This document shows positions 34,770 through 45,569 of a stretch of DNA of 64,000 bases, piece by piece (the stretch's first letter is position 1; each line of letters begins with the position of its first letter). Below the pieces are notes generated by a model that worked only from the letters and a program-made list of their open reading frames with translations, had not been told where the DNA came from and searched no databases. Source of the stretch: Sclerodactyla briareus (taxonomy: Eukaryota > Echinodermata > Holothuroidea > Dendrochirotida > Sclerodactylidae); assembly GCA_026419785.1 (NCBI GenBank), contig JAODTK010002888.1, positions 186,001 to 250,000 of the forward strand, read 5' to 3'. A program made the translations under genes and the position numbers.

Positions 34770-37340
34770 AGAATTGTGATCGATAATTCGCTGTTCGTTT
34801 TTCATTCGTTGTTACAGGTGCCGCGCATGCAGGCGCTAGGCTTGGTTTGCTTGTGATCGCCGAGTATCACCCATTGTAAAGGTCGCTGCAATCTCACTTG
34901 AGAGTTCTCTCCGCTATAGCGCAGTATATTGTACTCTGGTTCCGCTCTGAGGTGTATCCCTATCAGTTATACTCGACAGCATTCAACATCACGTTCAAAT
35001 ATTTTGTGGAGTGATTGCATTCGTTTGCCAACATTGTGTCAGTGCGAACTGTGCCTTCACACGTCTGAATCCTGGTTTCCCGAAATAACTTTTTCAATTT
35101 CAGGGGCTAATTTTGAGAAAAAGAAATCGCCCCCCCCCCCTTAAAACTATTTTTGGGCTACTCGCGCGATTTCGGGGGCACTTGAATAACAATTAATTTG
35201 TTCAAATAACCCTCAAAATGGCTATGAAACTGCATGAATTGTATAATGCCAATGTGATTAGTCACTTAGATGGGCCCTTCAGTAAGGAGGGGGTAGGAAT
35301 TTGTCTCTTGCCCAGAGGCTGGGTGATCGGGAGCGGAGCCTGTGGAGGGTGGACATGGCTTCCAGGCATCATGTGGTCCTCTCGTTAGGCTGCAACCTGC
35401 AATGTTACACTATAAAATCGCACGGCAAACAATGAATGTATTGTTTCTTGTCAGGGTTGAAATAGATATCTCGATTTTGGGTATATTTTTTCAGAAAAAA
35501 TTGCCCCTCTCAATCATTTTGGGTGCTGCAGCCTAGACACTACTAAACACCCCAAACCTAGATACTCCCAAATCTAACTAATTATTTCTTAAGTCCGGTC
35601 TGTGAGATTTCCACTCAAAATCAATATATTCTAGTTTCTGAAGTGCCAGTAACATGTCTATGTGCTAATCCTGTCTATTGTACAATGCTTGGAGGGGACA
35701 TGAGGAATTGATAGCTACGATCACAAAATCAAGCTCGAAAAACATGTATCCTAACTACACACTGTACATAGGCAAATTTAACATTAGGCCACCCAAGCAA
35801 TCTTCCGAAATTTGTGTTCATAATTTCATTTCATTTGGGTGTTTTTAGGTTTGATTTGGCACAAATCAGCTTGTATCTTGCTCTCATACCTTTCTTGCAA
35901 GGAAATCTAACAATTCACATGTTTCGGCAGTGTTACGATTAAATAATTAATGCTAAGAAATCCCAACTATATTTGAGAACTTTCCTGCAAAACACTTTTC
36001 GTTTCCGGTGAATTAAGGACTCGACTGCCTGTCGATCGCGATCGATGAGCGGCGCGGCCACCGCGCGCTGCGTCGCTTGGGAGTGTACGTACGTACGTGT
36101 ATATATATGGGTGGGTGCAGTGGGGGGTTCAATGCAGTACCCATGTGTGTGACTCACTGGAATATTTTAATCGATGTACGTGATTTATAATGAAACAGTG
36201 GTCTTACTAAACGATCGTGCTTCACAGAAATCATAAACATTTTCGATGGTATTGGCGCGAAATCAGAATCGCTTTTTGCTTGTGCATACCAATGCCAATG
36301 AAGAATTTTTCAGGGGCGTTTTCCCCCAATAGTTCGATATTTTTTCGCCCCCCTCAATGTGATTTCGAGAGCTCTTATTTAACTTTCGGGGCGAATTCGC
36401 CCTCCGCCCCCGTGTTTTTCGGACGCTGGTCTGAAGTTTATTGCCAACTCGGCGTTTTTACAAACGGGCAAATTCGAATAGAAAATCCAGTTGAACTAAA
36501 ATCCTAAATCGGCTACCTACTGCCTGAAAATATGTTTTACAAAACGTTGCTCTCCACACGCCCAGGGGAAATTAGAAACCTGTGAGACAACTTTCATGAG
36601 CAATATCATGAATATAGCACAGCAATCTACTGAAATTCATCAAGATGACCCTTGATTGTCTTTCAACGTAGGGAAAGTTCAGGTACACTGTACACTGGAA
36701 TTTAACTTTTGGAATATTCTTGACCACAACTGTGAAATTGCACACTCTTTCATTATTCATCAACTTACTAAAGAGCTTTCTTTTGTCAATATATTTAATA
36801 AGGTTAGATAACACTTCTCTTTGTTTATAGTTTATTGTTGGAGAGTGGAGAAGGGGGGGGGGTAGAAGAGGCCCGTCTGGGGCAGGGGGAGGAGTATGTA
36901 TTTATTTCGTTGTTCTAATTGTTTTTAAGGCCTGCGGTGAACAAGCTTTCGCTCCTCAAGTTTTCCATGCTTTCCATTCTTTGTTCTTGTTATTGTTGTC
37001 ATGCTTCGAATTCATGTTTGTCGATACTTTGACTGGAAAGTGCAATAAATGAATAAATACTCAAAGAGTATGGCTGTCACATGAGTTTATTTGTGTAGCA
37101 GTAAACTGAAGACTGGATTGCTCTCGCCTCAATCCACAATCCGGAGGTCGAGCATTAAAATATGTCATGGGAATGTAATCTTATATCCATATGAAGTGAA
37201 TATACCATTGTGGTGCTGTCCAGCGTCATTTTGTTGAAACATTTCCCTAATCGATATTGGATAGAACATTTTGGGGGTTGTATATTCTGAACAATATCCA
37301 GGATTGGCCAATTTTCATCCCTGGCTAATGGTCGTCCTCA
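34770..37340. other. Intergenic, repeat remnants
   Basis: At 35090-35190 and 36290-36440 there are similar GGGGC(G/T)AATTTTGAG / TTCGCCCCC pieces, likely fragments of one old repeat. 36838-36900 holds a G run. No gene is supported. Confidence 0.4.
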
Positions 37341-37344
37341 GAAA

Positions 37345-37860
37345 TGTGGCACAGAATCAATTGGTAGAGCGTCAGCCTCCCACCCGGGAATCCAGGGTTC
37401 GAATCATGGTCGGGTCATACCAAGGACTGAAACTGGTAACTGTTGTGCACAGGGGATTGGAGCAGGGACAAACGAGGGAAGGATATTTATTAGCTCAGTC
37501 GGTAGAGCTCCAGACTGCAAAACCATTGATTGCGAGTTCGGAGCCCATTGGAAGCCGAGGACTTTTCCGCAGTGCTGTTGGACAAAGCATGTCTCCTGAA
37601 CTGTCCCACGCACCCACGTGTAAAAGTGGGTACCTTGTGAGGTGATTTGTGGAGAGTAGTGAGCGCGGTATGTGGCTGCCCTATTGCGAAGTCCCCCGGG
37701 GGACCCGATGAAGTGAAATGGTGGGTCGTGAGCGAACTAGCCAGAAATGCGTGCTATCTAGTATGGGTGTGACAAGTCACTAATGATCAGTGGTAATATC
37801 GGTGAAGCGCTTTGAGCCTGTGGGAAAAAGCGCTATATAAGTACTGTATAATAAAAGAGG
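37345..37860 (+). mobile_element. SINE with two tRNA-like heads
   Basis: The first head has AATTGGTAGAGCGTC (A-box-like D arm) and GGGTTCGAATCAT (B box, about 37395). The second has TTAGCTCAGTCGGTAGAGC (37490-37508) and GAGTTCGGAGCCC (about 37533-37545). Both read on the + strand. The tail contains GCGCTTTGAGCC, GGGAAAAAGCGCTATATAAG and TACTGTATAATAAA, the kind of ending seen in many marine invertebrate SINEs. No full cloverleaf with paired acceptor ends was found for either head, so these are not functional tRNA genes. Confidence 0.65.
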
Positions 37861-38240
37861 GGCATTGCCTTATTCCGTGTATAGCTGGTAAAGGATTCAC
37901 AGCTCACAGCTGACCATGAGGTGTAGTCACAAGTGCTGTACCTTTGCTTGAACTTGAATAGGCTTGAGCCTCTGCTCGGCAATGTATATCATGAAGAGAA
38001 GATGCTGTCCTGACCACCACTCCATTTCCCTATAAGTGCCTATAGCGGGTATGTCAACACCGTCTTGGAGTAGAATTTCTCACAGTGATTGATTGACTTA
38101 AAAAAATAGGCATAAGCTTGTAATAATAACTGAATGCAATGTACATAACTCCCCCTGCCCCCACTACCCCCCCTCCCCCCACCCCACACACTATACAACG
38201 TCCTCCACAACACCAGAAGAGCAGTCACAGAAGTTTGGAG
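37861..38240. other. Intergenic, no gene recognised
   Basis: A C-rich stretch (38150-38185) gives a Gly-rich minus-strand frame. Nothing else is supported. Confidence 0.45.
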
Positions 38241-38259
38241 TAATGGGAATCAACTCTGA

Positions 38260-38560
38260 AGTGTCTCTTTCGATGAAGAAAAATGTTGGGCCTTTATTAA
38301 TGAGTACATTTTTTTTTTCCTAGAAGAGGTGAATCTTGGACTAACACTTTTTTATGGGTTGGGGAATCTTCGACTTATAGGAATATGTCCACTGGTGAAC
38401 GCGCGACTGACGAAATTAGACAGTCGGTGAATCTTCGACTAATCGTTTCCAACATGGTGGTGAATTGTGACTATCTTTCCAGTGGAAAAAGTGAAAGAGG
38501 GTGAACGCTTGAGAAGGGTAGGGTGAAGATTACATTTGACGCCTGCATAAACATGTAGCC
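38260..38560. mobile_element. GAATCTTC-word remnant, second member
   Basis: GAGGTGAATCTTGGACTAAC, TTGGGGAATCTTCGACTTAT and CGGTGAATCTTCGACTAATC recur within 160 bp. It shares these words with 34490-34760. No coding content. Confidence 0.4.
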
Positions 38561-38569
38561 CCTGAAGTA

Positions 38570-40300
38570 ATAGCTCAAGCACTAGAATGGCATGACCGTT
38601 CACAGTGATACCTGGCATGGCGGACTGATTCGGTCAATTTTAAACACTGTCCACAGCCTTACAAGCTAGATAACAGTAGTACATCTTTTACAGGCTTCCT
38701 TTTATCACTACTATTTTATTCTGGGGGGGGGGGGGGTTGTTTACCAATTCCTCATAATACTGATGACCAGCTTATAGAGGTTGAGACAGTCTGAGCAAGG
38801 AAAGGAATCCATCCTATGCACAGATGTGACAGAATTGAAGATAGGTCCTTGGTATACGTAGGCTGCATCACCATGTGAGTGTCAGTGGAGGGCATTAGGA
38901 TCCGATTCTGTTTTATTTGTGACGTTGCGGTCAACTTGCCTACTTCCCAAAACTATGGGTTGTAGGGGCGCAACCACTGTGGGTCGGGAGGCATGAGGGC
39001 TCAATACGTATACATATATTACATGTTTTTTCACACACACAAAATTGCTCAATTTGCACTCCTCCCCCCCCCCCCCCCCCGCTCCTTCACTAAATTTTCA
39101 ACATGTGGTTCCCTGGGAACCTTGATGGGTTGTGACACTGACTGGGGACAGTGTTGTGCATGTCTAGCTTCAGAAGGTATGGGAAATTCAGTTGTGCTCA
39201 TGATGTTATCTCGGTCTAAAATCTTGTGCTGATCATGTGATGTCTCATTCCTAATAGCCTTAGATAGCAAGTCAAGGTGACCCCATATTGTATGACTGGT
39301 TTCTATTCCCAGGGTTGGTAAAGGCTGGGCTGCTTGCAGTTCAGAACATGCAATCTGTTTCAAATCGAGGGTAGAAGTCTATATGTGAAAGCGATGCCCC
39401 CCCTTCTCCCTCTACCTAGTGCTACATGTACCTAGTAATGAAATAAGGAATAGTGTTGTCCAAGGTGGTTTTCCAGAATGTCACATGACCTAACATAGCA
39501 ATCGATTGGATTGTACACTTATCTGTCCTCGAGAGAACGATGAAGTCACACATGGTGTTCATGTTTCCAGGATTCCCCACATGCATGCCTGGCCTGGGTA
39601 ATTATTGGAACATGTAGGCCTAGATATTCTCAATTCCACACGGACGAATGTTCACAAACGACCCAATGTGTGGTAGAGTTCACACGGTGTCAACATTAGC
39701 CAATGCTCCTATTTGGGTCATGTGAGCGGAGGGTGTTAACTTGCATTTTCACCTGTGATAGCCTACAGGGGCATGTGCACTACAGCTACCCCATGCGATA
39801 GGCAGTACTGTGATGTAGGGCGGACCAGGGAAGCACTACAGACTGTATTAACACTCATACCTCATGAGGAACTATGCACAAACCTCCGCCTTGTCTGTCC
39901 TTCATTGTACTTGTTACTTGATGTGTATATAGCCTCGGCATGCATGAACAACTTTTGCACAGCATTTCAAGGGAATGACAAAGAATGGAGTTCCAACAGC
40001 ATGTTGGCATTAGGAAGTATTGTACAGTATATTGCAGGCTTCCAAAATAACATTCCCCTATGCAATCTGGGCCAGCATATCAATTGCTTGCTTCCTTCCT
40101 AAAGTAGTGTAGTGATGAAAATGGCCTCTGATTCTCATTATATATTACACTGCTTTGGGATTCGCAGGTGTGATGCAAAGGGAAGATCGTTGGTTACTGT
40201 ATGTTTTCCCCGTATCAGGGAATATTTACAGGGGTAAAATTCTGCCCATCTCAAAACCCCAAACTTGAATTCTATCATGCAGGTATGCAACAGTTGTAAT
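38570..40300. other. Intergenic, no gene recognised
   Basis: G and C runs at 38724-38736 and 39062-39080. The + frame at 39755-40102 (115 residues, several Cys) has reasonable composition but matches no family I recognise and lacks splice-like borders. Confidence 0.4.
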
Positions 40301-40314
40301 TGAGATTGAGTATA

Positions 40315-40570
40315 TAATTTGAGAGCGTGGGCTCAAGTCCATGTAGTACCCTTGAGCACGGTTTAATTTAAAACTGCTTCTCTCCACCAAGGAGTATAAA
40401 TGGGAACCTGTGAGGAGCCCAAGTACAACTGGCGCTGATTTAGCAGCCGGGATTGTCGGAGTGCGTACCTGGTTCCAATGAGCAGGGGTAATATTGTAAG
40501 GTGCCTTGAGCAGCTGTCATCTGAATACGTGTGATCACTGAATATAAAGACTACATTATAATTCATTACA
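40315..40570 (+). mobile_element. tRNA-derived SINE-like element
   Basis: GAGCGTGGGCTCAAGTCC is B-box-like. It is followed by CTTCTCTCCACCAAGGAGTA, TAAATGGGAACCTGTGAGGA, GGTGCCTTGAGCAGC and a GAATATAAAGACTACATTAT tail. The order (tRNA-like end, body with ATAAATGGG-ACCTG, short A/T-rich tail) is that of SINEs common in marine invertebrates. The D-arm part is lost or diverged. Confidence 0.5.
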
Positions 40571-42140
40571 ATGAGGACAATTTGCGCAACATATTCTCTC
40601 TAGGTCGCTCGTAACATGCACCTGCATGACGCATTCAAATTCCTCGGGACAGGGATTGACAGTCAAGTGTGAGTCATTGTCCGATCTAAAATGACTCATA
40701 TACATGTGCATCATTACCCTTTGATGGTCAGTCATAAAGGCAACTCTGGGTTGTGTCATTGCACTGGGAATATAGAAAATGAACTTGGCCTACCAGTGGA
40801 ATCCACCCCAGGCTGATGTGCTCCTGCTAGGGCCGAAGGCATAGCTACAGGGGGGGGGGGGGGGGAGGGGGGTGGGGGGAGTTCACATTTCTCAACTTTC
40901 ATGAGGGCCTCCATATACTTTGTTTTCACATTCACGCACAACTGGCTTTTACTTCTTACTCTTTTGGACCCATCCAAACTCACCGACAGGTACTGTATTT
41001 CTTTGCCAGGCACCAGTATTCCCATGCCACACACAAATCTCATTGGACTGCAGAGGTTGCTTCCTTGTCAACTTTCCCTCCCTCCTTGTCATGAGGAGTA
41101 CAGCTGGGAAGAGAAAACCAGGGTGTATCTTCCGTGATTGAGCCAACACCTGACTAGAAAAAAATGGGTGGTATTCCGGACATCTTGGATTGAAGGGAAG
41201 GTTTGCATTTCCAAATAAGGTTCTGCAAATTTGTGAAGAACTCTTTTGTCGTCCTGCTGGGAAATTCAAATTATTGTCTCCTTCCAGGAAATCCACATTC
41301 TTTCCAGTCATGGGCTTATAACCCTATGTTCGGGCCTATGCCATCCCCCCACCGGAAAAGCATTAAGGTAGGGAAAACAATCCAGTTTCCCATAATAAAC
41401 CAGAATAGGGCAGTTTGAAACACAAGTTAAAAAAAATATAAATCACATGATATTCAGTAAGAGTTAAAAGGCTCTTGACTGGGTTTTGACACACTCTAGC
41501 AGTATTTTTTCATAGTGTAAGAACGGTATGCACCAACGGGGCCGAATCTGCCATCCGGCTGAGGGTAAGTAGTATCCACATTGGGGGCCTATAAATACTT
41601 GTCAACGGATTTAGAATGTCCATCGAAACTGTTCCTATGGAGAGCAACATGGCACTTCCTTGTTTTGCTTGAGGAGAGAAAGGGCCAGAGTCCAGACACA
41701 GTGAATATTCTACAAACTGAGTAGATTATTCATCAGAGATCCGTTTTCGGTTTCACGCCTGGGGAGTTCTGAGCCACTATCACCAAGAGTGGCGATTTGC
41801 TCTTGATATCTCATATCATCGTATTAGTCCTGGGATCGATTAGGTCATTAAGTCATGACCACTGTGGTATGGTTTCGCATATCTGTGTTATTATGATTAG
41901 CCATTTATGACAACTTTTTTCGCGTGACCGTTCCTTTTCCTGCGCATGCGTCTCTGTGTCCCCCATTCCGTGGGCCTTGTAAACATAAACACGGTTCCAA
42001 CAGGGCAACTTGGTAGCAATAGTTGTATATGTCATCAAGGAGAGCCAAAATTGGGCCAAGAGGGAGGTGTACTAGCGCACCACCCTTTCTATTTGTAAAA
42101 AATGGCAATGTGGCAATGTTTGCAGTATGCATGGATCAGG
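40570..42140. other. Intergenic, no gene recognised
   Basis: Holds a G-rich run at 40850-40880. Open frames are short on both strands with no motif. Confidence 0.45.
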
Positions 42141-42144
42141 GGGT

Positions 42145-42255
42145 GATTTTTTTTTCTTAAAAAAAAAAATCATGATTTATTAAAATTGGTTGATTTAAAT
42201 CAAATAAATCGATTTAAATCGCGTAAATCTGATTTTAAATCATGATTTTTTTTCA
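42145..42255. repeat. AT-rich fold-back with GATTTAAATC words
   Basis: AAATCATGATTTATTAAAAT on the left and TTTTAAATCATGATTTTTTT on the right flank repeated GATTTAAATCAAATAAATCG words. The segment is nearly self-complementary and can fold on itself. Confidence 0.7.
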
Positions 42256-42814
42256 ATTGGAACTCACGGATTTCAATCGAATGATTCAAATCAACAACTT
42301 GGGGCATAGTACCAAAGATGTGCTGTATGTATTTTTGTGAGGAACCCCCTGATTTCAGGGGGGAAATTCCCTCCCACATTTTGAGACCTAGCTTAAACAA
42401 ACTAAAGGTATTGGGTGTCATGTTTCTCCCAAGCAGGTAGTTATCCTTCCTTGTTTGCTCTGAGAAAAGGCAGTTGGAAGTGTTGTGCTTCATATGTTGA
42501 ACAGACACATCCATTTTCACTTTCAAGCCGCGTTGATGGACAGCTAGTACCACTCGCTGAACTGCACAAACGAAGTAGTTATATATACAAGGGTTTGTTA
42601 TTTGTTTGTGTCCAAACTGGCCAATTCCGGCTTACCATGATAATGACGTGCACTGTGCCAATGCAAAAAAACCTAAGTATGCATCTTAAGGACAATTGGT
42701 CATGTAGAAACTATCATCTGTTAAAACTGCCACAGATGGAAAGAGGACATGTCCAAAAACCCTACAACCAAATTTTTTGTTTCAGACGTCAACTGTTCTA
42801 ATATGATACAGAAA

Positions 42815-45565
42815 CTAGAAATGTCGGGCGGGTAAAACCGCCCCAGACGTATATATCCCACATCTTAGTCAAGCAAGTGGGTGAATGATACATGAAAACC
42901 GGACAATATTCGTGGAAATGGAAGACATTATAGACTTGTGATGAGGACCACGGTACAGGGAAATGGGTCATTCAATAATGCATGTTAATTGTATGAGGCA
43001 CCCCTACAGACCCGGAACAGGTGCGTCCTTAAATAAGCACAGTATTCAAGATTCGACCTTTAAAAACCACATGGCCACCCGACCAGAGGTCAAAGTCAGG
43101 TCAGAGGTCACACCAGGCAGGTCAACATTATATCACAATGGTGCTCACATCCAGCCTTCGCCTATATTCAATTATCCGATTTTATAGCCAAAAAAAGTTT
43201 TGACCCCTAGGACCCGAGGACCTTAATGATATGACAGTTTTTGAGAATTGGTACTCTCCATGTGGATACATCCATTCCTAGGAGCATTTTGATTCTGAGA
43301 ACACACCCAGTGCTATGCCGAAAAAAAAGTACAAAAATCAGTTTGTGACCCCCCTAAGTGACCTTTAATGGCATTCAATGACATGGCGGTTTTTTTTTTT
43401 ATGAAAATTGTTACACTCCATGTGATGCATCCACTCATAGAAGCATATTGCAGTCCAATGAACGGTCCAAGGTATTGCCAAAAAAAAAGGTATAAAATTG
43501 AACTTGGACCCCGTGTAACTACCACAGTAAGTTTCCGACGACGGGAGTGTTTTCTCCATAAAGAAACAAAGCTCAATCACATATCCAAAAATTAACCAGT
43601 TCTATTTTTTTTTGCCCGTAACTCTAAATAAGCACATTTATTCAAGATTTCGACCTCGAACCATGACCACCCGACAGAGGTTCAAATAGGTCAGAGGTCA
43701 ACACACATGCAGGTCACAATTATATCACAAATGGTGAACTAATCAGGGCCTTCCGCAGATATCAAATTCTCCGATTATAGCCCCAAACCAGTTTTTGACC
43801 TAAGTGGACCCCGAGTGACATTTTAATGATATGACCGTTTTATGAGAATGGTTAATCTCAGTGATACATCCACTCCTAGGAGCATTTTGAATTCTGATTG
43901 AACCCACACAGTGCTATGCCCGAAAAATAACTAAAATTCGTTTTTTTGACCCCTAAGTGACCCGTAATGACCTTCAATGAACAGGCGGTTTTTATGAAAA
44001 TTGTTTACACTCCCCATGTGATTGCAGCCACTCCTAGAAGATATTGACATTCCAATGGACATGTCCAATGTGAGTGCGAAAAAGGTATAAAAGTGAAATT
44101 TGAACCATTGTAACTACCAAAGTAAAGTGTCGACGAAAGCGGGAGTTGTTTCCCTCCATAAAGCACACAAAGCTCTATCGAACATATCCAAAAATAACCA
44201 GTTTCTACTTTTTTTTTTGCCCGTAACTCTTTAATAAGCAACATTTATCAAAGTTCGAACTGTATACCACATGACCACCGACAGAGAGGTCAAATTCAGG
44301 TCAGAGGTCACACACATGCAGGTCAACAATTATATCACAATGGTGACCATCCAGCCTTCGCGTGATATTCAATCTCCGATTATAGCCAAAAAAACAGTTT
44401 TGACCCCTACGTGACCCGGAATGACCGTCAATTGATTGTGACAGTTTTTATGGAGAATTGTACTCTCCATGTGATAAATCCACTCTAGGCGCATTTGCAT
44501 TCTGGATGAACACAACCCAGTTGCTAGTGCCAAAAAAGTACTGTGAAATCAGTTTGTGACCCCTAAGTGACCTTCAATGACCTTCAAGGACATTGCGGTT
44601 TTATGTAAAATGTTACACTCCATGGATGCATCCACTCCTGAAGATATTGCATTCCAGGAAACAGGTCCATGTTATTGCCGAAAAAAAAAAGTAGTAAGTA
44701 AACTCACATTTTGACTGATCAGGACAACAAATGCAAATTAGGTCCCACAAATGTACCCTCAGGGATCTGATGCTATTGAATAAAGTATCAGGACGGTAGT
44801 AGGTCCTATTCACAAGGTTTCGTCAGAATCCCTAAAGGTTGAGAAGATAATTGCATTGATTATTCTAACTATGCTAACTAATATGTAAAATTAAAAACAC
44901 ACATACATGTCCGTCAAGTGATTTCACGCAATGAATAAACTTTATCGGGATCTGTTAGAAGGTCCTACTCACCAAGCGTCTGAGAATCCACAAAGTTTAT
45001 AAAATTTGCCTAATTGATTAGTTGGGGCCAACTATTATGCAAATTAGTCATGCAAGAGACCTCCAGTGACTCGGCCACATTGGGAAAATTCATCCGCACT
45101 GATCGTTGGGCCCGATTCACCAAGTTTCATGAAAATCCAAGGAGTTTGAAATATCCACATACATTATGGCTATAATTAGGCCTACTGGCCAAAGAAATTG
45201 CAAACTTGACCTCGGATGACCTTGAAATTGTCGCCCATGTTTTTCGGCGTCAACAACTACCCACAAACCACCACGTTTCGTGTTTGTAAAATCGCAACGA
45301 ACTTAAAATTTGCGAAAACCTGATGAAATAGAGGGCACACAATATACGATTGAGAGCCCATTTTCGAAACTTATCCGAGGATCTTTACCATACGGACATA
45401 GTGTACCAAGTTTTGGTCAATCGGAAGAAGTGTTAAAGAATGAGGAGCGCTAACGGCTAAAGTTTCCGGGCGGAGGCGGCGGCCCGGCGGCGGCGGAGAC
45501 GGCGGGGACATGGCCCAAACCCAACCATAATATCCCCGAACCCTTAACAGTGTGCGGGGATATAA
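42815..45565 (-). mobile_element. Helitron-like non-autonomous element, copy 2
   Basis: On the minus strand the 3' end reads CCGCCCGACATTTCTAG, followed by T. The hairpin GGGCGG-GTAAAA-CCGCCC (+ strand 42826-42843) is just inside. The 5' end on the minus strand is A then TTATATCCCCG, as in copy 1, with the same GCCGTCTCCGCCGCCG tract inside. It is 2.75 kb against 1.48 kb because an inner block with ACCACATGACCACC(C)GAC, CAGGTCAGAGGTCACAC and GGTCAACAATTATATCAC is present three times (near 43070, 43665, 44268). No protein is encoded. Confidence 0.6.
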
Positions 45566-45569
45566 TACA

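Noticed and set aside
37362-37560. Two functional tRNA genes
   Set aside because: A and B boxes are present but no complete cloverleaf or acceptor pairing; they sit in a SINE.
39755-40102. 115-residue Cys-containing frame as a gene
   Set aside because: No motif, no splice borders, no conserved neighbours; length is within chance for 64 kb.
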